Of a stretch of DNA of 64,000 nucleotides, positions 48,121 through 57,649 are shown one piece after another. Position numbers and translations under genes: made by a program. Origin of the DNA: Axinella damicornis (Eukaryota > Porifera > Demospongiae > Axinellida > Axinellidae); the NCBI GenBank assembly GCA_963931865.1, contig OZ007505.1, positions 13,871,495 through 13,935,494 on the forward strand, written 5' to 3'. Every line of letters begins with the position of its first letter. Position 1 is the first letter of the stretch. The notes beneath the pieces were generated by a model, which saw nothing but the letters and a program-made list of their open reading frames with translations, ran no database searches and was not told the DNA's origin.

Positions 48121-51100
48121 TGAGGTAGGGCAGAGGCATGCACGTTAGTGTTGATCAGTCCGTGCGAAGCGCGGGAAATGTTTTCAACTACCTTCATGTT
48201 TCAGTTGTCTGGATGGGCTCCTGTGGCTGATAGACTTGTTGATTTTCATCACAGCACATAGTTGTGCACACAACAGCAGCCTCCAAAGGTAAAGCGGCTC
48301 ATCTTGATCGGCATCATCCTCATCGTCACTGTCAGAATCACGAGACAGATCTAGAGTCATTTGATCATCTGTTTCATCCCGTTCATGACTTGAGCCTGCA
48401 TCTTTCCAAACGTCCAACAAACTTCTCTGACTTCTAGTTCTTTTCATGGCTAGCTAGAGGAGCGACGTGTAGCCTAAGTAAATAATTTTAGACTTAGTTT
48501 TTACTTAATTAGGTAAGCGTAAGGCTACAAGACCAGCCAGCTGGCTAGCAATGGAAACTTCACCAGCGGCAGTGAAAACGGACTGTTAGTTTGCGTTATA
48601 GTGGACTTGAAAGCATATTACAATGTAGCCAATGGGCCATTAGCTAACTGTTTTGGGGGGGCAAGGCCCCCCCTTCATCTATATTGAGGGGGTAAATGCC
48701 CCCCCTGCTCCGCCCGCCCCACCCCCCCCCCCCCCCCTGCTCCGCCCCACCCCACCCACCCCCCCCCCCTGCTCCGCCGCCCCTGAGTAATACTTACAAA
48801 GTACATATTATTGTAGCTAAAGTTTGTAGTACGTTACACGTTTTGTGTAATAGGAGTGCAGTCATACTTTTGGATTCGTCTTCTCCTTTCCTTTCTGCAA
48901 TGGCATTATTACATGATGGTTAACATATCCCAACCCCCGTCCCATCCACCCCACAAATGGTTTGATGCATAGTGCTTCGCCTCAGGAAGGGCTTTAGCAA
49001 GGACATTGTCAATATCCCTAGCATGTCCTTTCATAGCTGGACACTCATCCACAACCTAATCAGGGTAACTATGTAAGGTGTAGGCCGAAGACGTACAATT
49101 GTAGAAATCTTCAAACCTCACCCTGTCATGAATGTGCTTCCCTCTGAGCTGGGGTTAGGTCTTTGAGGGTTGCACTTCCCCAGCACTTAGCTTCAAGTGC
49201 AGATTGCTTTAGGATATGATGTGCATGTCACATGAGGTGTTGTACACAGAATTACGTAGTGCGGACATAATATGTTAGCGTTGCTCCCAGGTCATTCCCA
49301 CNNNNNNNNNNNNNNNNNNNNNNNNNNNNNNNNNNNNNNNNNNNNNNNNNNNNNNNNNNNNNNNNNNNNNNNNNNNNNNNNNNNNNNNNNNNNNNNNNNN
49401 NNNNNNNNNNNNNNNNNNNNNNNNNNNNNNNNNNNNNNNNNNNNNNNNNNNNNNNNNNNNNNNNNNNNNNNNNNNNNNNNNNNNNNNNNNNNNNNNNNNN
49501 NGATTCGTCTTCTCCTTTCCTTTCTGCAATGGCATTATTACAAGATGGTTAACATATCCCACCCCCCCCCCCCCCCCCCCCATCTGCCCCGCAAATGGTT
49601 TTCATACATACCTGCTTTGATGCATAGTGCTTCGCCTGAGGAAGGGCTTTAGCAAGGACATTGTCAATATCCCTAGCATGTCCTTTCATAGCTGGACACT
49701 CATCCACAACCTAATCAGGGTAACTATGTAAGGTGTAGGCCGAAGACGTACAATTGTAGAAATCTTCAAACCTCACCCTGTCATGAATGTGCTTCCTCTG
49801 AGCTGGGGTTAGGTCTTTGAGGGTTGCACTTCCCCAGCACTTAGCTTCAAGTGCAGATTGCTTTAGGATATGCTATATGATGTGTGTGTCACATGAGGTG
49901 TTGTACACAGAGAATTACGTAGTGCGGGCATATGTTAGCGTTGCTCCCAGGTCATTCCCACCACCAGTATTTGATCGTTTGAGTACCCAAATATATACGA
50001 CGGGGGAGATGCCTGGAAGAAGTGATCATGTGCATGGAGGATAGACACACAAAGGCAGTGTCCACCTGCACCTAAAAGTGAATATGCACTTTTATGTCAA
50101 GTGCACTTAATAACTCGCGACTACAGTGCATCCTAAAATCACTGAATACTTGTAACTAATAGCACTTGCAGGGTGTTCTGACCAGGCTCTGCATTCATAA
50201 CTGATCAAAGTATGCCAATTGCCATTCCTATACTACGTACATCATTTGAGTGACAAATAACTGGAGAGAATCACTTACACGAAACTTCTTCTTTGCTGCA
50301 CTAAACTTCTTGCTCCTTGATAGATACTCATCTGCAGTGAAGTCTGTCTTTGCTGGGCAAGTTGCTGCAGTAGCTCCAGGTCCAACGTCATGATCAGATG
50401 TACTGCCAGAGTTGCATCCTTTATCAGTGCATCTACGTAGCACTGGCGCATGGCGTGAGCATCGGTGTCTACACTCCGGCTTCCTGCAGGATTACTGATG
50501 GTGGCTGGTGGACTGCTTGTTGCATCCTTGCTACCCGTACCCGACTGCAGACCTGATTCGGAAGCAGACCAGCATTCCTCACAATGCTAGCAGTTGGGAC
50601 ACTTGCATTTCTCGAGCTCTCCTGTGACTCTTTCCACTTTGGAAACTCTGCAAACAAGGCAATTAAAGCTAGAGTCAGACATAGCTAACAGTGTGTATGC
50701 AAACCACTTAAAGGATCACTAGATGACTGAGTCTTCCAGAGACCGGATAAGTCGCCATAGATTCTAATTTTCGACATGAGGCCAGGTGGCCCTTAAGCCG
50801 GTCCGCCGGTACACCTACTCAAAGGAAACGTACACCTTTGAACTCACATTAACTGCCTTAGCACCTGACGACTGCAGCTGTCCTGATTTTCACCTTGATC
50901 ATACAGCTACGGAGACTTCACCAAGGATGACTACTAGAAACAGAAAAGACACTATCAAGACTCCATTGGTAGCGAGGCAAGGGAATGATTGACATACCAG
51001 TAGTGAGTAACCTCAAGAAAGTACTGTGTGACGATGTAGTCGATCGATCTGCTTCACACAGCCAAGTGTGCGTCTCGACTGAAATAACTACCCTTTCTAC

Positions 51101-51793
51101 TTTTCTTGGCACATCGCTGTAGTTGTCATAATTATGGTTATACGTTCTGTGGCCGGAAGGCCGAAACAGCTGTCGTACAGTATAATCATCACTGAATTAC
51201 CATCTGGAGATCACTAGCACCCTCGCTTTACAAGACCAAGGCTACGGCACTGTAGCCCGGGGCCTAGCTACCGTTAGATAATTACCACGTTGGAAATACC
51301 AAGTAAACCTCTTTACCAGGTCTGTATCTTGTAAAGACAATAGATGTTACCGTTACCAAGCACGGTGTCTATACCAGTTACCTCCTCCTCACTCCAGTAT
51401 TTCCCCAACTTTCTGGATTCAAGGAGGAATGCTCCAAAGGGCCTGGTACAATCAGAGGGAGAGGAGTGGAGGAAGGCACGGCAAACTCTCTCCCCAGCCT
51501 TTTCTACTGCCAAAATGAGAATGGTGAGCAGGGTCAAAGGTCAAATAGTTGGAAAGAGCTGAGCAATACGCTGTAGCAGTAACTGGAGGTTCTGACCTAA
51601 GTGTACGATATTTGAAATGTCATTTGGTTGCTGTTTCAGATGGCTCCCCTGGTGAAGAACAGCTGTGAGACGTTGGTTGATAATCTGGGGGAGTACGCAG
51701 AGTCAGGGAAAAGCCTGGATGTCTTCAGGTGTGTATGTACATGTATGTGCACTTAGGTTCTTTAAACACAATTGTGCACTGCTTCCCTCTCAT

Positions 51794-51835
<42 letters not shown>

Positions 51836-54800
51836 ATATCTACATGCATGCAGCAAGTATAAATCTTTCACCATGGAAACCATTCTAGCTGTTGCTTTCG
51901 GCCGGGTGGTGAACCTCCAACGTGGGGAAGCTGATCAGCTCACTGAGGCTTGTATAACTCTCTTCTCAGGCATTCAGGAGGGGGAGGGGGCATCTCCTGA
52001 ATTTATAGCTTTTATGCTAAGTAAGTTGTGAATTGAGTGAGGAAAGAGGAGAGAGAGAGAGAGATGAAGAGGTAGATCTCTGATGAGATTCACCTGGGAT
52101 AACTTTGTCAATGTATCAGTTTTGCCTATTTATAGTTGAACCTTGAGAAAAGCAAGTACCACTGCCCTTTTGGTGATTTCTCTAGCAGTAAGAAGACCAG
52201 TTTGTCAAGTTGGCAAGATACCTGCACTTCCAACAAAGACAACTAGACTATGCCCTTCACCCTCCACCCTGAACTTTCCACAGCCCTCAACAGCCACAGA
52301 GAGGGAGCAGAATCCCCCCCCCCCCCCCCCCCCCCCCCATCATTCTGTCTTAATTCTTCTTTCATGGCAGGTAACTTCCCATGTCTGGAATTTGTGTTTC
52401 CCTTGTTGATGCGCCTGTTACTGAAGGGGGACCCATTGGGAGTTCTTCGCAGTGCTGCTCTCAGTCTGGTGCAGGCAAGGAGGGCAGAGGACAGATCCAC
52501 AAAGGTGAGTAACATAGAGAACCTCACTATAGCTCTTATGCTTTCAGCAGCAGGGAAATTATTGCGCTGCAAGCTATCATCTTCGCTGAGATTGAGGCAG
52601 CCGTGTGCAGCCAGAATCAGTAGACAGCATCACTGGCTTAGAATGCTTCGCTACATCCAACAGGTGCGTACCTCCCTCAGGCACTAGCACCATGAGCTAC
52701 ACTCATGGCAGTGGACCTGATATTGTTTGGCAAACATCGATGTTGAGCATCGCTCAAGAAATGACAAGAATGTGATCCATTGCTCTGGTAAGAAGACTGT
52801 TCTGTGGTGGCTGGCAGCACCTTTGACTTGCTCTGCAGACTGGACTGAGGCCATTGCAGCTTAGCTGTGGAATATCTCATGCATGAATGAAGTCAAAGGT
52901 CAAAGGACAAAGGTCACAGTACGAGGCTAATTCAGCGCTCCCCTCCCACCAGAGAGCGTGTCAGGACATGGATAGTGTCAATAAAGTGCTGGATGCGTTC
53001 GCAGAAGAACCAGTCAGTGAGTGCAGGGTTTTCAGTTAGGACATGGCTACATGTGAACGATGCTAGCATCCCGCAGCTCATCCGTCTCACTATCTCACCT
53101 CTCCAAAGCCCAACTCCCCTCCGGTCAGTCAGCTCAGCTGGCTCTTGACGTGTTTCCATGTGCAGCATCGATGATAAACGGTACAAGCAAAAATGTAAAA
53201 TCAATACAGAATGATGACGAACCATAAAAGCAAAAACTAGAATCAAATAAATCAAATAATATAATTATGGAGTGATAATGAATGATATGAGCAAATTTAA
53301 CATTCAGCAGCTGTTGAGTGCACTATTGCTGGGCTCATTCACCCTCGCCCATGAACTCTGTTTGATTCTCACTTCCTCTCAGCACAAGGATCTCCTTCAA
53401 CTGATGATTGATGCAACTGAGGGGGGAGAGGGTGGAGGAGGGAGGAAGCTCACCGATGAAGAGATTGTGGCACATTCCATCACATTCCTCGTGGCTGGCT
53501 ACGAGACAACCTCCAACCTCCTGGCCTACACCTCCTACCTGCTGGCCGTGAACCCTGAGATACAGGAGAAGCTGCAATCAACGATTGAGGAGTACTTTGA
53601 AAGTAACCCAGTGAGTTTTGGATTTGCTATACCACACTTGTGACATACTGGACAAGCTAACCAATCATGTACCCTCCCCGAAGGTGGGCTTAGTGCAGTT
53701 TTGTGACTGTATTGCTAGACAAGTAGGACTTGCACAGCTGTTCTCAAAGATGTGAAGAGGAGGTCAAACCAAGGCCATGTATACCATTCCAATTTTTTTC
53801 AGTACAACACCCCAGAAGAGGTTACCTCCTCCTTGCTCCCTCCCTCCTTCATAGCCTTATCCCCCCTCCCTGCCTCATAGCTCTCTCCACCCTCATCACC
53901 CCTTCACTCCCACATCCCCTCCCTCCCTCATCACTACTTCACTCCCTCACCCCCCTCATCCCCCCTCCCTTCCTCATCACCCCTTCACTCCTTCACCCCC
54001 TCCCTCATTACCCCTTCACTCCCTCACCATGCCCTCATCCCCCTCCTCCCTCCCTGATTACACCTTCACTCCCTCATCATCCCCTCCCTCCCTCATCACC
54101 CCTTCACTCCCTCATCATCCCCTCCCTCCCTCACCCCCTCCCTCCCTCATCACTCCTTCACTCCCTCATAATCCCCTCTCTCATCGCCCTCTTGCCTCCT
54201 CACAGGATGCCTCCATGTATGATGCTATACAGGAGCTGCACTACCTGGACATGGTGGTTCAGGAGTCCCTCCGGGTCTACCCACCATTACCACGGTATTG
54301 GACTCCTCTCCTCATCAAAATGCATTCAGTAAACCCACCGTGCAAACATTATTGTGTTCATTACAGGACCTCACGTCAAGCTCAGAAAACCATTGAGATC
54401 AGTGGAGTGACCATTCCCAAGGGAACAGTGGTCACCATTTCGATTTACCAGATCCACCACAACCCAGAGTTCTGGACAGACCCTGAGAAGTTTGATCCAG
54501 AAAGGTACGGTCTTTTCTTTGTCCTTCCTACTTGCTATCCACCCACCCGCACTCCATATACTTCTTCCCTCCTTCCCTCCATACCTACCTCATTCCCTCC
54601 AACCTCCTTCTCCGACATCCCTGTCTACTCTTCTCCCTTCTTCCTCCCCCACTTTCTCTCTTGCCTCCTCCCTCCCTCCTTCGTCAGGTTTACTCCTGAG
54701 GAGAAGGCAAAGCGTCCCAATGTCTGCCACATGCCGTTTGGTTGGGGTCCTCGCAACTGCATTGGGATGAGGTTTGCCCTCATGGAGGCTAAGATGGCTC

Positions 54801-55304
54801 TCATTGAGATCCTGAGGAAGTACACATTTGTGCGTGCTCCAGAAACTGAGGTTAGTTCTCCAGCCGTTCACTTTAACAATATATTATCAGTAATTTCCAG
54901 TGGGCCTGCCCGGGCAACTCAGCTCTCGGCCCTGGCAATAAACATTGAGTCAACTTAATGGGGCGTAAATAAATATGTCAGTACACAGCACAGTTTATTT
55001 CAGTCAGTGAGTTCTGTCAGCATCCTGTCAGTAGGCTCTAAAATGCAACCGAGATGCTTGAAAAATCTGGGGGTGGGAGGTATGGCCAAGGAGCTCTGTG
55101 CCCAGGCAACTTCAGAATTCTGGCTACGCCACTGGTAGTTTCTAAACCTCAACTGTGTACAGTAGACTGTCTCTGACATTAGTTGGTAGGGTCAGTTTAA
55201 TTATAGGAATATTTATTATTCCTCAGGTTCCACTGAAGACTGCTGTTGGTGACAGCATGTCTCCCAAGAATGGAGTATACCTCAGGATAGCCAGGAGGGA
55301 ATGA
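28963..55304 (+). CDS. cytochrome P450, clan-3-like (CYP3/CYP5 type)
   Basis: Thirteen exons splice in frame to 514 residues: 28963-29048, 31950-32046, 41710-41762, 42000-42096, 51398-51523, 51640-51728, 51854-52020, 52371-52504, 53383-53610, 54206-54294, 54367-54504, 54688-54850 and 55227-55304. The N-terminus is an ER anchor (GIVLLIAYLIY), followed by GIKGPQPVPLYGN and a WRKARQTLSPAF helix-C motif. AGYETT (I-helix oxygen-binding, 321-326), ESLR (K-helix, 379-382), FDPER and the haem loop FGWGPRNCIG (Cys459) are all intact. The length is normal for the family, and the sequence is closest in feel to CYP3A and thromboxane synthase. The gene is swollen by transposons in introns 2 and 4; a poly-C tract forms the acceptor of exon 2. 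It is probably a microsomal monooxygenase; substrate unknown. Confidence 0.88.
29780..30130. repeat. composite minisatellite repeat, divergent copy 2
   Basis: CACTCAGCTACTGCCTCATC and GCTGGACAGCTCTCTGTGCA mark the same left flank as the 43840 copy, followed by CTGCTGCTCCCCGAT-type units. It is more divergent and lacks the TG microsatellite flank. Confidence 0.65.
30606..30724. repeat. long hairpin repeat, TCTCGGTCCCAGACCC type
   Basis: TAGTCTCGGTCCCAGACCCA on the left folds onto TGGGTCTGGGGCCGAAACTA on the right, with further pairing inward around CCAACCCAGC/GCTGGGGTTGG. Confidence 0.75.
30767..31329. mobile_element. TIR element with HIRAN-like remnant, copy 2
   Basis: It starts TACCGTAGTGTCCCGTTAAT and ends ATTAGCGGGACACTGCAGTA; the interior matches copy 1 at 1-519 with small indels that break the HIRAN-like frame in different places. 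It is non-autonomous and inside P450 intron 1. Confidence 0.7.
31905..31930. repeat. poly-C tract at P450 exon 2 acceptor
   Basis: About 26 consecutive C residues lead into TTCCTCCTCCTCCCTCCAG, the splice acceptor of exon 2. Reading frames through it are artefacts. Confidence 0.9.
32047..32989. other. P450 intron 2, first part, nothing recognised
   Basis: There is no exon, no repeat family seen elsewhere in the window, and no long open frame. It ends at the target-site duplication of the next element. Confidence 0.4.
32995..37935 (-). mobile_element. Pao/BEL-type LTR retrotransposon, decayed
   Basis: LTRs at 32995-33347 and 37569-37935 start TGTTGAGC and end ATAACA. They differ by small indels (353 versus 367 bp). 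The 5-base duplication TAAGG flanks the element (32990-32994, 37936-37940). A tRNA-complementary site, CCGGCTCGAAGGACC (37547-37561, plus strand), lies just inside the right LTR and is the same as in the 22441 element. It is older than that element, by LTR divergence and frame decay. Confidence 0.9.
33480..37123 (-). pseudogene. frameshifted Pao/BEL gag-pol (gag, protease, RT, partial RNase H)
   Basis: The polyprotein is split over several frames: a gag coiled region (37123-36719), capsid and zinc knuckles (36676-35137, CLKPGHFSKKC), RT (35279-34197, with DVSKMYRAV and FYVDDGLTG) and RNase H (34020-33691, HGFSDASEAAY; then HAWTDSTIVLNWL at about 33620). Integrase is absent, as in the 22441 element. 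Frameshifts at about 36260, 35200 and 34300 show that it is inactive. Confidence 0.85.
37941..38560. other. P450 intron 2: repeat fragments
   Basis: It includes a half copy of a CTCGGTACCGGACCC motif (about 38063) and a segment around 38165-38290 (GTGGCGGCAGAAGC ... CTGATCAGTCCG) related to that at 48130-48210, probably parts of a DNA transposon family. No exon. Confidence 0.45.
38606..38632. repeat. poly-C tract
   Basis: About 25 C residues after GGGGGGCCCTAG. It belongs to the G/C-homopolymer repeat also seen at 48096 and 48720. Confidence 0.85.
39630..40383. repeat. ATGGCCAGCAACTGGCACAG tandem/dispersed minisatellite
   Basis: Units such as GATGCAATGGCCAGCAACTG repeat with a period of about 32 bases from 39650 to 39800, then at looser spacing to 40380 and again after 41003. 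A TIR element has inserted in the array. Confidence 0.75.
39868..39927. repeat. hairpin repeat, TAGCCTGGTTCCCAGG family
   Basis: CTAGCCTGGTTCCCAGGCC pairs with GACTGGGAACGAGGCTAG around a short spacer. Confidence 0.8.
40384..41002. mobile_element. TIR element, 619 bp, 7-bp target duplication
   Basis: CAGGAGCGCATCAGCCGCCG and CGGCGGCTCATGCGCTCCTG are the inverted ends, with homology over about 45 bases. The flanks repeat GCTGAGT (40377-40383, 41003-41009). The interior has a short decayed coding-like stretch from an ATG at 40600. A divergent relative lies at about 61464-61744. Confidence 0.85.
42821..43340. mobile_element. CAGTGGCGTAGG-type DNA transposon fragment
   Basis: The start CAGTGGCGTAGGAAGC resembles the conserved termini of a widespread animal DNA-transposon group. 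The inverted terminus GGCTACGCCACTG occurs separately at about 55121-55133. The 3' end of this copy is not clear. Confidence 0.4.
43840..44400. repeat. composite minisatellite repeat, copy 3 (inverted relative to copy 1)
   Basis: The array of CTGCTGCTCCCCGATTGCGT units is followed by GAACATTCTTCGC, then CCCGCCCCACGAACATCCCA and a CA microsatellite, mirroring 26275-26845. Open frames through the array (poly Ala/Ser/Leu) are artefacts. Confidence 0.75.
44540..44825. repeat. degenerate TCTGAAA/CCCCCTGAAA tandem array
   Basis: About 20 units of 10-20 bases of the type CATCTGAAATCCCCCTGAAA run for nearly 300 bases, with TCTGAA spaced close to one helical turn in places. Confidence 0.75.
44881..50483 (-). 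CDS. unrecognised multi-exon gene nested in P450 intron 4
   Basis: Minus-strand exons supported by GT-AG signals and open phase: 50483-50279 (ends FSAAKKKFR), 49872-49777 (HILKQSALEAKCWG), 49710-49612 (VVDECPAMKGHARD), several lysine-rich micro-exons between 48894 and 47323, 45883-45816 and 45732-45591 (joined as IATCVFIRYLND-MYCEVGFG, then an acidic TEEDMDQEDIELP) and 45039-44881 (TWKVERVSPNENRR to a TAA stop). The first and middle exon connections are uncertain, and phase 2 at 45591 does not fit 45039 directly, so an exon is missing. I recognise no family. It could be one gene or two. Confidence 0.5.
45309..45430. repeat. inverted repeat, about 54-bp arms
   Basis: GTACTGCCCACTTTCTGGCA at the left matches the reverse complement of TGCCAGAAAGTCGGCAGTAC at the right, with pairing continuing to GGCAACTTAC around a 14-base loop. 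Confidence 0.85.
46525..46556. repeat. ACGT tetranucleotide tract
   Basis: GACGTACGTACGTACGTACC followed by ATGTACGTACGTACC. It is self-complementary. Confidence 0.85.
46748..47258. repeat. near-perfect giant palindrome, about 510 bp
   Basis: The left arm (46748-46996) and right arm (46997-47258) are reverse complements over about 250 bases with only a few mismatches. The right arm has a 12-13 base insertion (GGAGAGGCGCC at about 47015). The centre is TATCAGCTGATA with essentially no loop. The arms contain a micro-exon-like unit on the plus strand (PEDGEAPGTSGSQL then GTAAGA). Frames on both strands encode the same peptide because of the symmetry. Confidence 0.9.
48096..48120. repeat. poly-G tract
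   Basis: About 25 consecutive G residues; it is part of a transposon-like repeat shared with 38165-38632. Confidence 0.85.
48184..48447 (-). pseudogene. possible N-terminal fragment of a hAT-like transposase
   Basis: A minus-strand frame beginning MKRTRSQRSLLDVWKDAG then an acidic DSDSDDEDDADQD run. Short Lys/Arg-rich starts followed by LLDxW/LxxFF occur at the N-termini of some hAT-family proteins. The frame then loses resemblance, and the flanks share repeat sequence with 38165-38300. The assignment is weak. Confidence 0.3.
48873..49970. repeat. duplicated segment flanking a 200-base N gap
   Basis: About 430 bases left of the gap (48873-49301) reappear right of it (49502-49970) with scattered differences. 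Both sides carry the same two minus-strand exons, but the left copy lacks the donor and acceptor bases present on the right. Confidence 0.85.
49302..49501. other. assembly gap, 200 N
   Basis: Exactly 200 undetermined bases, a round number suggesting a placeholder rather than a measured length. Confidence 0.99.
51791..51830. repeat. CA microsatellite
   Basis: About 19 CA units in P450 intron 6. Confidence 0.9.
52315..52338. repeat. poly-C tract in P450 intron 7
   Basis: About 24 C residues shortly before the exon 8 acceptor, as at exon 2 of the same gene. Confidence 0.9.
53815..54195. repeat. CT-rich minisatellite filling P450 intron 9
   Basis: Units such as CCTCCCTCATCACCCCTTCA repeat for nearly 400 bases just upstream of the exon 10 acceptor. 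A shorter CT-rich block fills the end of intron 11 (about 54560-54685). Confidence 0.85.
54851..54973 (+). other. possible alternative 3' end of the P450 (intron-12 read-through with poly(A) signal)
   Basis: If the donor at 54851 is not used, the frame continues 35 codons to a stop at 54956-54958, and AATAAA follows at 54968-54973. This would replace the last exon by an unrelated tail after the haem loop. Confidence 0.3.
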
Positions 55305-56265
55305 CATTAATGGGGAGAAGGAACTAAGCAAGCTGATGTGATTTCTTGCAGGCCGCTAATTGTACCTTTTCACGCTTTGTGCTACCATTGTAATACTTTG
55401 TAATCATATTTTGTTGCCTTGATTTGTAGTCAGTCTCATCAACCCCTTTTGTTGCCTGCAGTCTGATCAACATTTCACCCACAGACCAAGATGGGGTGTC
55501 CCATCACAGTCCCATCCAATTGAATGGATTCCCGTTGTGCCATGCAAACATTGCATGATGCCCAATATGCCCAATGGTGACTCCTGCAGAACGTTGCCTA
55601 GGTCCTATGGTCCAATGCAGGGGTTACTGTAACTTTTGTTTTGTTTCCAATTTGTATACATGCTTCCAGGACCCTCAGGAAGTCCAGCGTATCTACCAGT
55701 GAGGCATTTCCTGCCGTTTTTTTATATCCATACTTATCTATCTACTAACACCTCTAGACACCAATGTTTGGGGAATCACTCACACAGTATATTAAGATTT
55801 CTCCTAAAAGGATTTAGTGATGGCCTATCATATTCCACCATGTACAAGCAAAGGAACAAGGGGTTACACATGCATATATCCTTGAGCAGTCCCATCCCAT
55901 TCAAACATTAATTTGCGTGGAGGCCTGGGAATGAGGCTATAATCGAGGATAGGTAATGGAATTTTCCCCTGACTGGGGCTGATCATGGCCTGGGTATACA
56001 GCGATCATCCGAAACCAATCAAGTTTATGGATAAAAGGGCAGCACCAAAGTGTACACAACAGTTTGCATCAAACTGCTCCCTCTGCTTGAAAACTCAATT
56101 TTAACCTGCACAATGTAGCCCCACCTACGTACGTACTTACACCTCGCCCACATGATTCTCGCACATGTTTGGCCTGGAAACAAATCAGGAACTAAAAGTA
56201 TCGTTGCCACAGCGTACGATAGTTGCAGACACTGTCTGCCTGGCCGGTGGTCTAGCAGAGTGGCA
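55305..56265. other. intergenic after the P450, repeats only
   Basis: It contains a half copy of the hairpin family (GGAGGCCTGGGAATGAGGCT, about 55919-55938). No exon is recognised. Confidence 0.4.
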
Positions 56266-56386
56266 ATGTTTAACCACGCCCCAAACGGGGTGTGGCTGAA
56301 GGGTGTCATCTGTTCGTTGATCGTTCTCGCACTTGTACTGGCCTGGGAACAAATCAGAAACCTAGAGCTGAAGCCGACTGTTGCAG
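56266..56386 (+). CDS. possible first coding exon with a membrane anchor
   Basis: An ATG-initiated stretch of 40 codons ends at a GT donor (GCAG|GTACAC). The peptide has a short polar start (MFNHAPNGVW), a hydrophobic run GVICSLIVLALVLAW, then a polar tail, as in type II membrane proteins. No following exon was found before 58.7 kb, so this may be an orphan or transposed fragment. Confidence 0.3.
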
Positions 56387-56513
56387 GTACACTATACACT
56401 GCTGTCTCCTGTGTGGAATGTGAATTGGAATGGTGTTTGAAAAGGAATAGTGGGAGCTCACATCCTTCTGTCACCCCCCCCCCCCCCCCCCCCCAGCTAA
56501 ACATAAACACTTT

Positions 56514-56551
56514 CTAGTCTCGTTCCCAGGGGGGTCTGGGAACGAAACTAG
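56514..56551. repeat. hairpin repeat, CTAGTCTCGTTCCCAG family
   Basis: CTAGTCTCGTTCCCAG pairs with CTGGGAACGAAACTAG around a G-rich loop. It directly follows a poly-C tract (56474-56494). Confidence 0.85.
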
Positions 56552-57020
56552 GGGACGCTCATGGTAGTCACATGCAGCTGTGACTGTGGGTCAAAGCTAG
56601 CTTTGCATGACCATAGAGACGTCTGTAATGCTATATCTATGCTTTGATTAGCTCTTTTCAAGGTTTGAACGGTGCTGATTTTCGCCCATTGACCTTTGAC
56701 CGTACGTACCCACACACTGCGACTTGCATTTCTAAGACGTTTTGACCGTTGACCACTTACGGCGCAGCTGTGTGACAGGGTTTGTGGGAGTGACCTCCCC
56801 CTGTCCTCATCTATAATGTAGTCTTGCAGGCCAGACATTCACAGGGAAAAGAACGTCTGCCACTGCAGACCATAGATATATATTATCTATGTATGAGTAT
56901 AGTAGGGGGAAGGTGCCAAACGACAGCTGTCTTGCTGAGTTTGGCTACTAGGTCAATGGTACATAGTAACCGTAGGAGTAAGAATCTGCCAAATTTTGCG
57001 ACCGAGATGCAATAGTTTTA

Positions 57021-57118
57021 TAGCCTCGTTCCCAGTCCCACGCCCCGCTTTACGTCGCTCCCCGCTTTACCGTACTGCAAGCGACGAAAAGCTGGGCGAT
57101 GGCCTGGGAACGAGGCTA
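57021..57118. repeat. hairpin repeat, 98 bp, TAGCCTCGTTCCCAG family
   Basis: Outer arms TAGCCTCGTTCCCAG and CTGGGAACGAGGCTA; inner GCGACG/CGTCGC segments as in the 9210 copy. Confidence 0.85.
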
Positions 57119-57649
57119 ATAGTTTTAAACACCAACGTTTCAACCCAGCTACTATGCTACAGACAGGTTTTCCAAACATAAATGTTGGCGTCACCAATCA
57201 GTGATGCAACACAGAGTTCTTTAAGGATTGCATGTCTGGGATCATGAATAGTATATTGCTGGAGGGGCCTCAGCATGCACATGTTCTTGCCTATAGCTAA
57301 CCATGGCCATGTTTGGAGCAAACACAGAGCGCCTGCGAAGATGATATGTGGCATTATGTGCTGAATTCATGAAAGGCGTATGTTGGGGAAAGAATTTACA
57401 GCCCTTCTGCGATGCTAGTGCCTGGCAGTTTGGCTGTGCTGCATATGCATGTAGGTGTCCATTACATAAGTACATGCACAAGAATAATAGTTTTACAAGT
57501 ACAAGCCCAGCTCCACGTGACAAAAGAGAATACTGACACATATAAGTATATAACTACATTATCACCTAGGTGCATATTATATTATGCACTGCAAGTACCA
57601 CTGGACATGCATACTACTGCACCCTGGCTAGATTCTAGCTATAGCAATT

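Larger units (their letters stand above)
47323..48894 (-). other. micro-exon array encoding KGK-rich peptides
   Basis: Short minus-strand exons, each with acceptor and donor: 48894-48868 (KGKEKTNPK), 47810-47764 (TKGKGKKVMT, phase shifted), 47713-47672 (PKEGETPGTTGTRL), 47541-47494 (TKGKGKKSADLS) and 47361-47323 (TKGKGKKSDDRSM). Most are multiples of three and start with ACCAAAGGCAAGG, so they look like tandem duplications of one exon-intron unit of about 180-270 bp. A related unit at about 47995-47935 has an in-frame stop unless an internal donor is used. Confidence 0.55.

Noticed and set aside
53730..54332. 200-residue Pro/Leu/Ser frame
   Set aside because: It is the CT-rich minisatellite of P450 intron 9; the true exon 10 starts at 54206 in another frame.
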